Source of the DNA: Photobacterium sp. GB-56
GTDB taxonomy: Bacteria > Pseudomonadota > Gammaproteobacteria > Enterobacterales > Vibrionaceae
NCBI RefSeq assembly: GCF_003026105.1
Contig: NZ_PYNW01000020.1
Span: 1-49,801, forward strand
Direction: 5' to 3'
DNA: 49,801 bases
Shown here in pieces: positions 17,107-26,790 of the stretch (position 1 is the stretch's first letter; every line of letters starts with the position of its first letter). Made by a program: the position numbers and the translations under genes. Below the pieces are notes generated by a model. It did no database searches. It saw only the letters and a list, made by a program, of their open reading frames with translations, and was not told where the DNA came from.

Positions 17107-17413
17107 TTATAAGTACTCGGTATCTTCGATTTGAGCATTGTCTACCACATTATTCTCGCTCAAGTCTTTGGGGGAAATTAGGTTGAGTACAACTGCAACA
17201 ATACCGCTCATTACAGGGCTAGAATCGTATTGCAATACGGCTCTTAATTTACCGACAAACGCTAATACCAATGCTGTTATCGTCGCTCATGTGATGATCA
17301 CAGGATAAAAGGGTTTCGTTAACATTACCCCTCTCGTGACTTCTGACTCAGTCGTATTTGTTGGATCGGCAATTAAGAGATGCGACAATAGTGGCGATAC
17401 CATTCCCCGCCAC
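17107..17413 (-). pseudogene. uraA: Decayed UraA-type (NCS2) uracil permease remnant
   Basis: Reading the minus strand in short frames recovers pieces of the C-terminal half of an NCS2/UraA permease. From about 17413 comes VAGNGIATIVASLN, then after a frame change near 17370 a PTNTTESEVT segment (resembling the family's NTTYSEVTG), then GVMLTKPFYPVIIT, an in-frame TGA near 17288, then ITALVLAFVGKLRAVLQ and SSPVM. The frame then jumps directly to SGIVAVVLNLISPKDL, as if the intervening family segment had been deleted, and ends with a charged tail and a TAA at 17107-17109. The first half of the gene is missing. Position beside upp is where the permease gene is expected (upp-uraA in E. coli), though here it is convergent. 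Nothing else of note lies between here and 17634. Confidence 0.8.
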
Positions 17414-17634
17414 AATGTTAATTTTGTAAACGCTACTATTTCTCACTAGAGAATATTTTTCAGCAAATGGTTTGTTTCTTGCCTGTTGTATTGTGTTGGT
17501 TCAGGAAAAAGTACATATTGTATAGCTAATTAATTTTAGACTATGTGGCTATACTGAATATCAATGAGTCTTTAGGTCTTTTTGATTATCTTTTTATCTT
17601 TTGACGACTTATTTTTGTAAATTACGAGTGCGAT

Positions 17635-18789
17635 ATGTTGCGATTTGCGTTGTTATTTTTAGCTCTACTGGCTTTACCTATTAAAGCGGCTACTGTCAGT
17701 GATTTATATCAGGCTCAAGTAGTGATGCCTACTGATGGTCAAACCCCCGATCAAGCAGCAAGAGAGCAAGGCTTTAAGCAAGTATTAGTTAAAGTGACTG
17801 GTAATCCAAACATTACCCAAAATAGTGTTGTGGCTCAGGCGATAGCGAACAGTTCAAATTACGTCAGCCAGTTTGGTTATGGCCAATGTAATGGACAGAA
17901 GACGCTAGATTTAACCTTTGATAAGGTACAAATTAAGCAGCTATTAACACAAGCTAAAGCGAATTTTTGGAGTGCTCAGCGTCCTAATATTCTCGTTTGG
18001 ATGGTTGATGATAACGGTAATAGCCGAGATATTTTATGGGATCAATCAACCAATGCACTCGTCGCTGATACCAAACAAGCCGCAAATGATCGTGGTCTAC
18101 CCGTTACTTTCCCAGTGGGTGATTTTAACGATGTTACGGCAGTACACGTATCCGATCTTTGGGGGAGTTTTATCGACACCATCACTAGCGCAAGTCAACG
18201 TTATAATGCGGGTGGTTTATTGTTAGTAAAAGCTCACCAACAAGACGCAGATAAGGTTGAATTAACATGGCAACTGTATGCTCAACAGCCTAGTACGATT
18301 GCAGCCGATACTCAACCTATTACCGGCAAAGCGAGCGGTACATTGGCACAAGCTAGCCGTGATATGATGAATCAAGTGACAAACCACTTAGCACAGAAAT
18401 ATGCTATCGAATTAGGTAGTGTCGCGTCAGGCAGCGTTAATATTGAAGTGGAGAATGTTAATTCAACAGAAGACTTTTTTACGCTTGAACGTATGCTTAA
18501 TCAGATGACGACAGTAAGTAGTGCTAATGCGGTAAATATTAAAGGTGATAAGGTGATTTTCCGTATGAACTTATCAGCATCTGATGCTGAGTTTAAGCGC
18601 GAATTGAGCCATGAAAGTCGTATTAGCGCCGATGATTCTACTGTTACTAATACTAACGCAACGACAATGCCAAATACTGATGTGAAGCAAGATCCTAATA
18701 CGTTGGATGTCACAGCGACACAATCACAGTCGCAAACTCAACCTGAAAACTATGTTGCACCTGATGACATGTATATATGGCATAACTAA
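17635..18789 (+). CDS. DUF2066 domain-containing exported protein
   Basis: A 384-residue protein with a clear signal peptide (about residues 1-18, LLALPIKA before ATVSDLYQAQV). The mature N-terminal domain (VMPTDGQTPDQAAREQGFKQVLVKVTGNPNI) is typical of DUF2066, a Vibrio/Shewanella-type family of unknown function expected in the periplasm. The middle has FSAQRPN-type strands (NFWSAQRPNILVWMVDDNG). After about residue 320 the chain becomes low-complexity, rich in Thr, Asn and Gln, probably disordered. Only two cysteines are absent or rare, and no enzyme motif is visible. The preceding 220 nt separates it from the uraA remnant; a terminator follows. Confidence 0.8.
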   Translation: MLRFALLFLALLALPIKAATVSDLYQAQVVMPTDGQTPDQAAREQGFKQVLVKVTGNPNITQNSVVAQAIANSSNYVSQFGYGQCNGQKTLDLTFDKVQIKQLLTQAKANFWSAQRPNILVWMVDDNGNSRDILWDQSTNALVADTKQAANDRGLPVTFPVGDFNDVTAVHVSDLWGSFIDTITSASQRYNAGGLLLVKAHQQDADKVELTWQLYAQQPSTIAADTQPITGKASGTLAQASRDMMNQVTNHLAQKYAIELGSVASGSVNIEVENVNSTEDFFTLERMLNQMTTVSSANAVNIKGDKVIFRMNLSASDAEFKRELSHESRISADDSTVTNTNATTMPNTDVKQDPNTLDVTATQSQSQTQPENYVAPDDMYIWHN

Positions 18790-18813
18790 AATCTGGTGTT
18801 AATAACAATAATT

Positions 18814-18840
18814 AAGCCCTCACGATGAGGGCTTTTTAAT
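18814..18840 (+). terminator. Terminator after DUF2066 gene
   Basis: AAGCCCTC (18814-18821) and GAGGGCTT (18827-18834) form a perfect 8-bp stem with a 5-nt loop followed by TTT. Confidence 0.88.
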
Positions 18841-18869
18841 ATCTCATTATTAGAGAGCGAGCGATTGGT

Positions 18870-19325
18870 TCAATCTTCAGGTGGTTCAAAACGTTCGCGT
18901 TCTTGTCGCTCCACTTGCGATAGACGCTGGAGTTTTATGCCGAGTTCTTTTGCTCTTACGCGTGCAAAAAGTATGTTACTGAGAAAGGCTATGGTTACGA
19001 GTAGTAGCTCTATGCCTGCTAACCCGCGTTCTCCTTCATCAATAGTGAGTAGCGTTAGAGCATGCAGGAAATAAAACATTAAAATGAAGTTAGACCATGC
19101 GTAAGTATAAGGTTTTGCAGCTAACATCCCACGTAATGGCAATAGTAAAGGAATGATCCAAACAACAGCCATTACCCAGTTATTAATATGTGGGTGGGGA
19201 GAGAGGATCGTTTGCCATAACGCGACCCATAGCATAAGAGTTAAATTCGCGCAGACGGCAAAGCGGTGAATATATTGTGTTTGCGGTTGCATCGGAGGCA
19301 TCGAATATCCCTTTTCGTTTGCCAT
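18870..19325 (-). CDS. DUF2069 inner-membrane protein
   Basis: A 151-residue membrane protein with about four hydrophobic helices (residues near 22-41, 49-66, 77-93 and 103-121) and a charged cytoplasmic tail rich in Arg and Glu. It matches the DUF2069 family of small gammaproteobacterial membrane proteins of unknown function. It lies 5 nt downstream of the WrbA-like gene and is thus the last gene of an arsC-wrbA-DUF2069 operon. The first Met is used; a second at residue 9 is possible. Confidence 0.75.
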   Translation of the reverse strand: MANEKGYSMPPMQPQTQYIHRFAVCANLTLMLWVALWQTILSPHPHINNWVMAVVWIIPLLLPLRGMLAAKPYTYAWSNFILMFYFLHALTLLTIDEGERGLAGIELLLVTIAFLSNILFARVRAKELGIKLQRLSQVERQERERFEPPED

Positions 19326-19330
19326 ATGAG

Positions 19331-20256
<926 letters not shown>

Positions 20257-20340
20257 GTCGTCTCCTAACTGATGACTGTATTAGCTAGTGTATTTTATTA
20301 CGATTGATTTATTGTCGATGAACTATAATAAATCAATACA

Positions 20341-21798
20341 TTATTGTAATGCTTTGAATTTTTGACGTTGAAAGCGAAGTTGATCAATGCGTGCATCATA
20401 ACGTGCTTGCTCCATGGAGCCGAGCTTTGCCATTTGTGCGGCTTGAGTATAATTATGAATGGCTTTATCCCATTGAGCACGCAAAGCTAATAGCTCCCCA
20501 AGGGCAGCAAGCTCTGCGCTACGATCACCTATTTTGGCGTAGTTGTGTGCTAATAATGTCCACCCATTAATATCATTAGGGTGATCGTAAGAGTAACGAT
20601 TCAAAATTTGAATACTCTTTTGATATTGTCCCGATTCAAGGTAAATATTGGCTAAGTTTAAGCGCAATACATTACTGTCAGGACTCATTTTAAGCGCATT
20701 GTTTAAGCGAGTGATCGCACGATCAAATTGTTTTTGATTGAGATCGAGATCGGTTGCAGCATCAATAAAAAATAAATTATTGGGTTCGCCAGCCAATAAT
20801 GGGTCAAGTATTTGATGCGCTAATTCGTATTTATCATTATCTAAATAAATCAGTGCCTTACCGTAATTGAGCTCTTTGCGGCGATTGGGTGGTGCTTTTT
20901 TTAACTCACGGTTAAGCCAGTTGAGCGCAGAAGTATCGCTCAAACCAGCATTACGGGCGACAATACGTGAACGAGCGAGTAAATAATCTTCAGAGGGGGG
21001 TAAATTTACAAGCGGATATTTTCTTGCGCGCATACGACTATCTGTGACCCGTGATTCGGGTAATGGGTGCGTTAACAACATTGCGGGTAATTTTGAAGTA
21101 TAACGATATTGATCGGCTAAACGACCAAAAAAACGTGGCATCGCATAGGCATCAAACCCCGCTTTGGCGAGGGTTGTTATACCTATACGGTCGGCTTCTT
21201 TTTCATTACTGCGCGTAAAGTTAATTTGTCCTTGAATTCCCACGGCCGTGGTGGCATGAATGGCGGCTAAACCTGCTTCAGGAGCTGCGATTGTTAATAA
21301 CAGTGAGCCAATCAGTGCAGCCATCGTGATAGGCGAATTTCTGGCCTCTGCTTCCATTCTTCGCGCAAGGTGTCTTTGGGTGACATGGGCAATTTCATGC
21401 GCCATAACAGAGGCGAGCTCACTTTCTGTTTCGGCATGAAGAAATAACCCAGAGTGGATCGCAACATAGCCGCCAAAAAAAGCAAAAGCATTAATTTCAG
21501 GGTTTTGGATCAAAAAGAAATGGAATGGTGTTCGGACATCTTCCGCACTGGCAACAAGTTTATGGCCCAAAGCTTGAACATAATTTGAGAGTAAAGGGTC
21601 GTTAATAACAGGCTGGCTGGCGCTTAGCATGCGCATATATGCATCGCCATATTCACGTTCTTTATCAATCGTTAATGTAGAAGAGGCTGTCGTTCCCATT
21701 TCAGGTAAGCGATTATCATCACTAGCAATAGCTGGAATACTGCTACTAAAAAGCGCAGAAAGCAAAAGATAGGTCGGTGCTTTGGTAAATCGAAACAT
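20341..21798 (-). CDS. bepA: Periplasmic M48 metalloprotease and chaperone BepA
   Basis: A 485-residue periplasmic protein that helps assemble or degrades stalled outer-membrane proteins such as LptD. A signal peptide covers about 1-25 (AIA before SDD). The zinc protease domain has HEIAH at 134-138 and third ligand E201 in NEKEAD. H244 in LLTHPLPESR is in the position of the regulatory histidine known in E. coli BepA. The C-terminal part (about 295-480) carries TPR repeats. Upstream, 165 nt separate it from the divergent TusA-like gene. Confidence 0.96.
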   Translation of the reverse strand: MFRFTKAPTYLLLSALFSSSIPAIASDDNRLPEMGTTASSTLTIDKEREYGDAYMRMLSASQPVINDPLLSNYVQALGHKLVASAEDVRTPFHFFLIQNPEINAFAFFGGYVAIHSGLFLHAETESELASVMAHEIAHVTQRHLARRMEAEARNSPITMAALIGSLLLTIAAPEAGLAAIHATTAVGIQGQINFTRSNEKEADRIGITTLAKAGFDAYAMPRFFGRLADQYRYTSKLPAMLLTHPLPESRVTDSRMRARKYPLVNLPPSEDYLLARSRIVARNAGLSDTSALNWLNRELKKAPPNRRKELNYGKALIYLDNDKYELAHQILDPLLAGEPNNLFFIDAATDLDLNQKQFDRAITRLNNALKMSPDSNVLRLNLANIYLESGQYQKSIQILNRYSYDHPNDINGWTLLAHNYAKIGDRSAELAALGELLALRAQWDKAIHNYTQAAQMAKLGSMEQARYDARIDQLRFQRQKFKALQ

Positions 21799-21963
21799 GG
21801 GAATGATACAACCTCCTTGTTGAGTTATCTTTAATATCTATAAGTTAGGACACCGAAATACTTTAGAGGTTCGTTAATGTGATTCATGTCCTTTCGATAT
21901 CTCGCATCTTATATGTGCTGAGGTTACAATACGGCAATACAAAATACCTGTCACTTAAATGAA

Positions 21964-22188
21964 ATGGAAATTATATCACTTGATCTAATGGCCGAACGTT
22001 GTCCGCTGGCTTTATTGTTAGCTAAACGCGCATGCGCAACACTTCTTCCCTATCAAGGGTTAGAAATACGAATTTCAGACAGCGGCGCAAGAAGTGATAT
22101 CCCTCGTTTCTTGCATAATAATGGATATGTTACCGATATTTTAGTTGATGATAATACCCAACTAATCATAATGGTGGAAAAAGGATAG
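21964..22188 (+). CDS. TusA-family sulfurtransferase-like protein
   Basis: A 74-residue protein with the TusA/SirA-like two-layer fold pattern: an N-terminal strand, LDLMAERCPLALLLAKRA with the persulfide-carrying cysteine at C13, and a conserved SDSGARSDIPRFLHNNGY segment. The classical CPxP motif is altered to CPLA, so the second proline is absent. It begins 165 nt from bepA divergently and ends 8 nt before perM, implying co-transcription with that gene. Its role in sulfur relay is inferred. Confidence 0.8.
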   Translation: MEIISLDLMAERCPLALLLAKRACATLLPYQGLEIRISDSGARSDIPRFLHNNGYVTDILVDDNTQLIIMVEKG

Positions 22189-22196
22189 AAATCAAC

Positions 22197-23282
22197 ATGT
22201 TACGCATGCTAAATCGCTGGTATCAGCGTCGATTTTCAGACCCCCACGCTGTAAGCCTTGTTGTTATTCTTCTCGGCGGCTTTCTTACTATTTACTTTTT
22301 TGGCAGTTTAATTACGCCGTTATTAGTCGCCATTGTTTTGGCTTATTTATTAGAGTGGCCAGTAGCAAGGTTACATAAACTAGGGATGCCAAGAACCCTT
22401 TCAGTCGCTATCGTACTATTGGTCTTTGCAGGGTTAATGGTGCTTGCTTTATTTGGTTTAGTACCGACGATTTGGCATCAAATTACCAATTTAAGTGCTG
22501 ATGTGCCGAAGATGTTTAACGATCTTCAAATCTATGTATCTAGCTTACCGGAACGCTACCCTGATTTTGTTCAACCGGCTCAAGTGGTTGATTTCATGAA
22601 TACACTGCGTGAGAAGGTATTAGGACTGGGCGAAAGTGTTGTAAAAGGCTCACTGGCATCATTAGTCAGTTTAGCAACAATCGGGGTATATCTGATCTTA
22701 GTGCCATTGCTTGTTTTCTTTTTACTTAAAGATAAAGACGAAATGTTGCGCACGTTATTAAACATTTTGCCTCAAAATCGTCGTTTAGCCAGCAAAGTTG
22801 GCAGCGAGATGAATCAGCAGATCTCTAATTATATTCGCGGTAAAGTCACTGAAATTATTATTGTTGGCATTGCAAGTTATATCACTTTTGAAGTTATGGA
22901 TTTACGCTACGCCGTACTATTAGGTGTATTAGTCGGGCTTTCTGTTCTAATACCTTACATTGGCGCGGCTGCTGTAACGGTTCCTGTTGCTATGGTTGGA
23001 TTATTCCAGTGGGGGTGGACGCCAGATTTTTGGTGGCTATTACTGGCATATGGTATTATTCAAATGTTAGATGGCAATGTATTAGTACCTATTCTATTTT
23101 CTGAAGCGGTAAATCTACACCCTGTCGCAATTATTGTTGCTGTGTTGTTTTTTGGCGGTTTATGGGGATTTTGGGGAGTATTTTTTGCTATCCCATTAGC
23201 GACATTAGTTAAAGCCGTGTGGGGAGCATTACCTGCGAGCGATAATAATTTATCATCCTCCGATGTGTCAGAAAAAGTGTAG
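22197..23282 (+). CDS. perM: AI-2E family transporter PerM
   Basis: A 361-residue inner-membrane protein of the AI-2E (formerly UPF0118) family, with about seven or eight membrane helices: a pair at the N-terminus (about 20-52 and 63-85), a long soluble segment (about 90-150), then further helices, including the motif GVLVGLSVLIPYIGAA and the C-terminal GLWGFWGVFFAIPLATL. In E. coli perM is next to bepA. The substrate of PerM is not settled; AI-2 export has been claimed only for some members. Confidence 0.92.
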   Translation: MLRMLNRWYQRRFSDPHAVSLVVILLGGFLTIYFFGSLITPLLVAIVLAYLLEWPVARLHKLGMPRTLSVAIVLLVFAGLMVLALFGLVPTIWHQITNLSADVPKMFNDLQIYVSSLPERYPDFVQPAQVVDFMNTLREKVLGLGESVVKGSLASLVSLATIGVYLILVPLLVFFLLKDKDEMLRTLLNILPQNRRLASKVGSEMNQQISNYIRGKVTEIIIVGIASYITFEVMDLRYAVLLGVLVGLSVLIPYIGAAAVTVPVAMVGLFQWGWTPDFWWLLLAYGIIQMLDGNVLVPILFSEAVNLHPVAIIVAVLFFGGLWGFWGVFFAIPLATLVKAVWGALPASDNNLSSSDVSEKV

Positions 23283-23283
23283 T

Positions 23284-23310
23284 AAAAAGGCCGTGAAAAC
23301 GGCCTTTTTT
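23284..23310. terminator. Bidirectional terminator between perM and bcp
   Basis: AAAAAGGCCGT and ACGGCCTTTTTT pair perfectly around a GAAA loop between convergent genes. Confidence 0.93.
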
Positions 23311-23333
23311 ATATCTAATTAAAACCTAAGCGA

Positions 23334-23798
23334 TCATTGATTTAAATAATCAAGTACCACTTGGTGGTGATCTTTTGTTTTAAACTTATTAAATACGTGC
23401 TCAATCATACCGTTTTCATCAATTAAAAAGCTGATGCGGTGTAAGCCGTCATATTCTTTGCCCATAAATTTCTTCAGTCCCCAAACACCGAACTGATCAG
23501 CGACGGCATGATCTTCATCAGATAAAAGGGTGAAGTTTAGGTTATCGCGCTCGATAAATTTTGGTAGACGTTTTACTGCATCAATACTAATACCCAGTAC
23601 GACTACATTTTTTTCATCAAGCTCGGCTTTGCTGTCACGCAGTCCACATGCCTGTACCGTACAACCAGGGGTCATTGCTTTAGGGTAAAAGTAAGCAAGT
23701 ACTTTCTTACCTTTAAAATCACTGAGACTAACAGGCTCGTTATCTTGATTCATTAAAGTAAAATCAGGTGCAGGCATGCCTGCTGTGAGCGTATTCAT
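23334..23798 (-). CDS. bcp: Thioredoxin-dependent thiol peroxidase (Bcp)
   Basis: A 154-residue peroxiredoxin that reduces peroxides using thioredoxin. The peroxidatic cysteine is C46 in MTPGCTVQ, preceded by FYPKAMTPG, and the resolving cysteine C51 lies five residues on, as in E. coli Bcp. Downstream neighbour gcvR and order match E. coli (dapA-gcvR-bcp). Confidence 0.97.
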   Translation of the reverse strand: MNTLTAGMPAPDFTLMNQDNEPVSLSDFKGKKVLAYFYPKAMTPGCTVQACGLRDSKAELDEKNVVVLGISIDAVKRLPKFIERDNLNFTLLSDEDHAVADQFGVWGLKKFMGKEYDGLHRISFLIDENGMIEHVFNKFKTKDHHQVVLDYLNQ

Positions 23799-23891
23799 AA
23801 GTATAATATCCTTTTAGTTATCGTATCTCGATGCATTGCATGTTGAACGAACATGAGGCTGATAATGAAAGTCTTATTATTTTTGCTTTCG

Positions 23892-24443
23892 TTAATTTTT
23901 ATGACTAATAAAATTCACAGACCCTTTTGCTGATAAGCTATGGCACAAGGTTTCAAATTCCTCTTGCAGTGTCATCAGATTACAGTCTTCAGGTAAATTT
24001 GTGCTAATTTGCAAAATAAGTTTATTCATTGTTTCCACAGTTTGGCTTTCAACGGTATTGGCACTAAGCGTCGAAATATCGATGTGTCGGCTCGCCATAA
24101 AGTGAGTAAATTGCTTAATTAAACCTGGACTATCATTAGCTTCGACATGGAAATCAGCGGTATAAGGGAAAAAACGTTGTTGGTGTTTACTCGTACGTTT
24201 TATAACAGTAATAAGATCATGCTCTTGCCCTTTTAATGGCAAGGTCGATTCAATTCGAGATATTGCATTGTTATTACCTGATAACAGCATGATCAAGGTA
24301 AACTCAGAACCAAACAGGGCGATGCGGCTATCTACGATATTACAGCCACATTGAGTCACAAGGTGGGTGATTTCATCAGAGATACCTGGGCGATCAGTAC
24401 CTACAGCAGTGATGACAAGGTAGTGTTCCATATTGGTCTTCAT
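23892..24443 (-). CDS. gcvR: Glycine cleavage system transcriptional repressor GcvR
   Basis: A protein of 183 residues with two ACT domains (about 8-80 and 95-170), which with GcvA represses the glycine cleavage operon when glycine is low. The first ACT domain HYLVITAVGTDRPGIS and the CGCNIVDSRIA segment are close to E. coli. The start is uncertain: I chose the ATG at 24443 (MKTNMEHY) because HYLVIT then falls at residue 7 exactly as in E. coli; ATGs at 24473 and 24431 are in frame, and none has a strong ribosome site. Confidence 0.92.
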   Translation of the reverse strand: MKTNMEHYLVITAVGTDRPGISDEITHLVTQCGCNIVDSRIALFGSEFTLIMLLSGNNNAISRIESTLPLKGQEHDLITVIKRTSKHQQRFFPYTADFHVEANDSPGLIKQFTHFMASRHIDISTLSANTVESQTVETMNKLILQISTNLPEDCNLMTLQEEFETLCHSLSAKGSVNFISHKN

Positions 24444-24780
24444 TGTAAAATTATAATTTAAACATGTTAGCACAGACTGCTATTGATACGATGGCAAATT
24501 TAATGACAATAGTCATTGCTGTTGAGATCAAATTTGACTGATTTTTAAGCAAAAAAAGAGAAACAGGATTGGGTTTATTGAGATTTGAGTTTCAAAGTAC
24601 AAAATTGTGATGAAAGAAGATGATAAAGCCTGTTAGTTCACTGTTTTCAATCAGCCTTTGCTTGAGTTTATAGTCACTCAAAAGTACCATGACAAAGTTA
24701 TACCCTAACGGTTTTAGCATACAGCCCCATAAGGTAATGGTGAGAAAGCCGTTTGGATATATAAGAAGAGGGGGATGGAC
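24444..24780. other. gcvR-dapA divergent intergenic region
   Basis: A 337-nt gene-free stretch holding the promoters of both genes. I can see only one motif: an inverted repeat AATGAC (24502-24507) and GTCATT (24512-24517) close to the gcvR start. No open frame, riboswitch or convincing -10/-35 pair stands out. Confidence 0.6.
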
Positions 24781-25659
24781 ATGTTTAAAGGAAGCATGGT
24801 TGCGCTATTAACTCCACTAGATTCAGCAGGCGAAGTAGATTACGTCGGTTTGAAAACGCTGGTGGATTATCATATTAACGCAGGAACAAATGCGATTATT
24901 GCCGTGGGTACCACGGGAGAGTCTGCAACACTTACCGTTGATGAGCATATCAAGGTTGTTTTAAAAACATTGGAATATGTTGATGGACGAGTTCCTGTTA
25001 TTGCAGGTACAGGCGCAAATGCGACGCATGAAGCCATCACTATTACCAAGCTTTTTTCTGGCACGGGTGTAGCAGCATGTTTAAGTGTGACACCGTACTA
25101 TAATAAACCAACCCAAGAAGGTTTATTCCAACATTATAAAGCTATTGCTGAAGCAACAGATATTCCGCAAATTCTTTACAATGTACCAGGACGAACTGCG
25201 GTAGACTTATTACCTGAAACTGTCGCACGTTTAGCTAAAATTGATAATATTATTGGTATTAAAGATGCGACAGCTGATTTATCTCGTGTGAAAAAAACAC
25301 GGGAACTTTGTGGCGAAGATTTCATCCAATTAAGCGGTGATGACGCTACAGCCGTAGATTTTGTCGCTGAAGGTGGTCACGGTGTTATTTCTGTTACGGC
25401 AAATATTGCCGCTGCAGATATGGCTCAAATGTTTACACTCGCATTAAGTGGCCAAATTGACGCTGCACGAGAAATTAATCAGCGTTTAATGCCATTACAC
25501 AGTCATCTGTTTGTTGAAGCTAACCCTATTCCAGTGAAATGGGCCGCTCATCAGTTAGGTTTGATTGATAATGGTGAATTACGACTTCCGCTAACTGTAT
25601 TAAGCGAGTCACAGCAACCGGTTGTTAAACAGGCTCTTTTGGATGCCGGTGTGCTTTAA
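24781..25659 (+). CDS. dapA: 4-hydroxy-tetrahydrodipicolinate synthase
   Basis: A 292-residue TIM-barrel aldolase that condenses pyruvate and aspartate semialdehyde, the first step of lysine and diaminopimelate synthesis. Schiff-base K161 (IGIKDA), Y133, R138 and T44-T45 fall at E. coli numbering when the ATG at 24781 is used; AGGGGG (24769-24774) then has 6-nt spacing, while the ATG at 24775 would touch the ribosome site. bamC follows by 31 nt, as in the E. coli dapA-bamC operon. Confidence 0.98.
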   Translation: MFKGSMVALLTPLDSAGEVDYVGLKTLVDYHINAGTNAIIAVGTTGESATLTVDEHIKVVLKTLEYVDGRVPVIAGTGANATHEAITITKLFSGTGVAACLSVTPYYNKPTQEGLFQHYKAIAEATDIPQILYNVPGRTAVDLLPETVARLAKIDNIIGIKDATADLSRVKKTRELCGEDFIQLSGDDATAVDFVAEGGHGVISVTANIAAADMAQMFTLALSGQIDAAREINQRLMPLHSHLFVEANPIPVKWAAHQLGLIDNGELRLPLTVLSESQQPVVKQALLDAGVL

Positions 25660-25690
25660 GTTGCACAAGCGTAGGAGCGCAGGAGCATAA

Positions 25691-26701
25691 ATGAATTATA
25701 AATATCGACTAGCACTAGCTGCATTCGTGGTAACCAGTTTGTCTGCTTGTTCCGGTGGGCCAGAGGCTCGTCGTCAAGCTAATCAAGATTTTAACTATCT
25801 TGATACTCACCCCTTAGAATCATGGACGTTGCCGTCAGGGGCTATGCCTTTTAGTAATGCCAGTTACGCGATTCCGAGTAAGGCATTTGCTGGTGATGTT
25901 GGTGCTAGCGTTGATATTCGCCCACCGCAACAGGTTCTTAATCTGATCCCTGGTATGCGCTCTAACGTGGACCAAGATGGTGTAACAGTTCAACTTCCTC
26001 GAACTTCTGATTTAACCAAACTATGGCAAGTTACCCAAAATTTGATCAGTAAAAATAACATTGGAATTGCAAAGCAAAGCGCTGATCGTATTGATACTGA
26101 TTGGGTAAGCTGGACAAATGAAGATGAAGATCATGAAGTGAGCAGTCGCTATAGTATTGAGAAATCACCAGCGACGAATAGTTACCGCATTATCTTAACG
26201 GATTGGCGTGAAGATGGTAAAACGATGCCTGTTACGGCGAATAATAAACGTCGTTACAGCATTTTGATGACTAACTTGGTGATGTCGAAATACGATGAGA
26301 CTATTCGTGAGCAAGCACGTTTAGCAGCGGCTGAGCAGCTGAAAAATATCCCTATTTCAATGGGAATGGATCGCAGCGGTTTCCCTGTGCTTATTGCTCG
26401 TGCCTCTTATAATGATATGTGGGAACGTTTACCGAAAGCGTTAGAAAAACTTGGCTTTACTGTTGAAGATCGTAACCGTTCACAAGGTTTGATTGATGTT
26501 AAGTACCGTGAGCCTAATGATGAGTTCTGGCAAAAACTAGGGACTAAACCAATGAAATTAACGGATGATAAGTACCGTATTTTAGTTGGTGATCTTGGTA
26601 ATCGTACGTCAATTAATATTACTGACAATGATGGTAAGCCAGTGACCGGTGAAATTTTAGAATCAGCGGCTCCCGCTTTTGCTGCAAGTTTCCAGAAATA
26701 A
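25691..26701 (+). CDS. bamC: Outer-membrane assembly lipoprotein BamC
   Basis: A 336-residue lipoprotein of the BAM complex that inserts beta-barrel proteins. The lipobox SLSAC gives a mature Cys20; then an unstructured segment and two helix-grip domains (about 100-210 and 225-335). ATGAATTATAAATATC start is preceded by AGGAGC. Length is near E. coli BamC (344). Co-transcribed with dapA and followed by a strong terminator. Confidence 0.95.
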   Translation: MNYKYRLALAAFVVTSLSACSGGPEARRQANQDFNYLDTHPLESWTLPSGAMPFSNASYAIPSKAFAGDVGASVDIRPPQQVLNLIPGMRSNVDQDGVTVQLPRTSDLTKLWQVTQNLISKNNIGIAKQSADRIDTDWVSWTNEDEDHEVSSRYSIEKSPATNSYRIILTDWREDGKTMPVTANNKRRYSILMTNLVMSKYDETIREQARLAAAEQLKNIPISMGMDRSGFPVLIARASYNDMWERLPKALEKLGFTVEDRNRSQGLIDVKYREPNDEFWQKLGTKPMKLTDDKYRILVGDLGNRTSINITDNDGKPVTGEILESAAPAFAASFQK

Positions 26702-26720
26702 TTCGTTATTTCTGTCATAA

Positions 26721-26751
26721 AAAAAACCGCTTTAGTTAAAGCGGTTTTTTT
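26721..26751. terminator. Terminator between bamC and lipA
   Basis: CCGCTTT (26727-26733) and AAAGCGG (26738-26744) form a stem extended by A and T tracts on both sides. It lies between convergent genes. Confidence 0.93.
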
Positions 26752-26790
26752 ATATTTAATTTTTATCTTACTGCCAAAAATGTCGAGATA

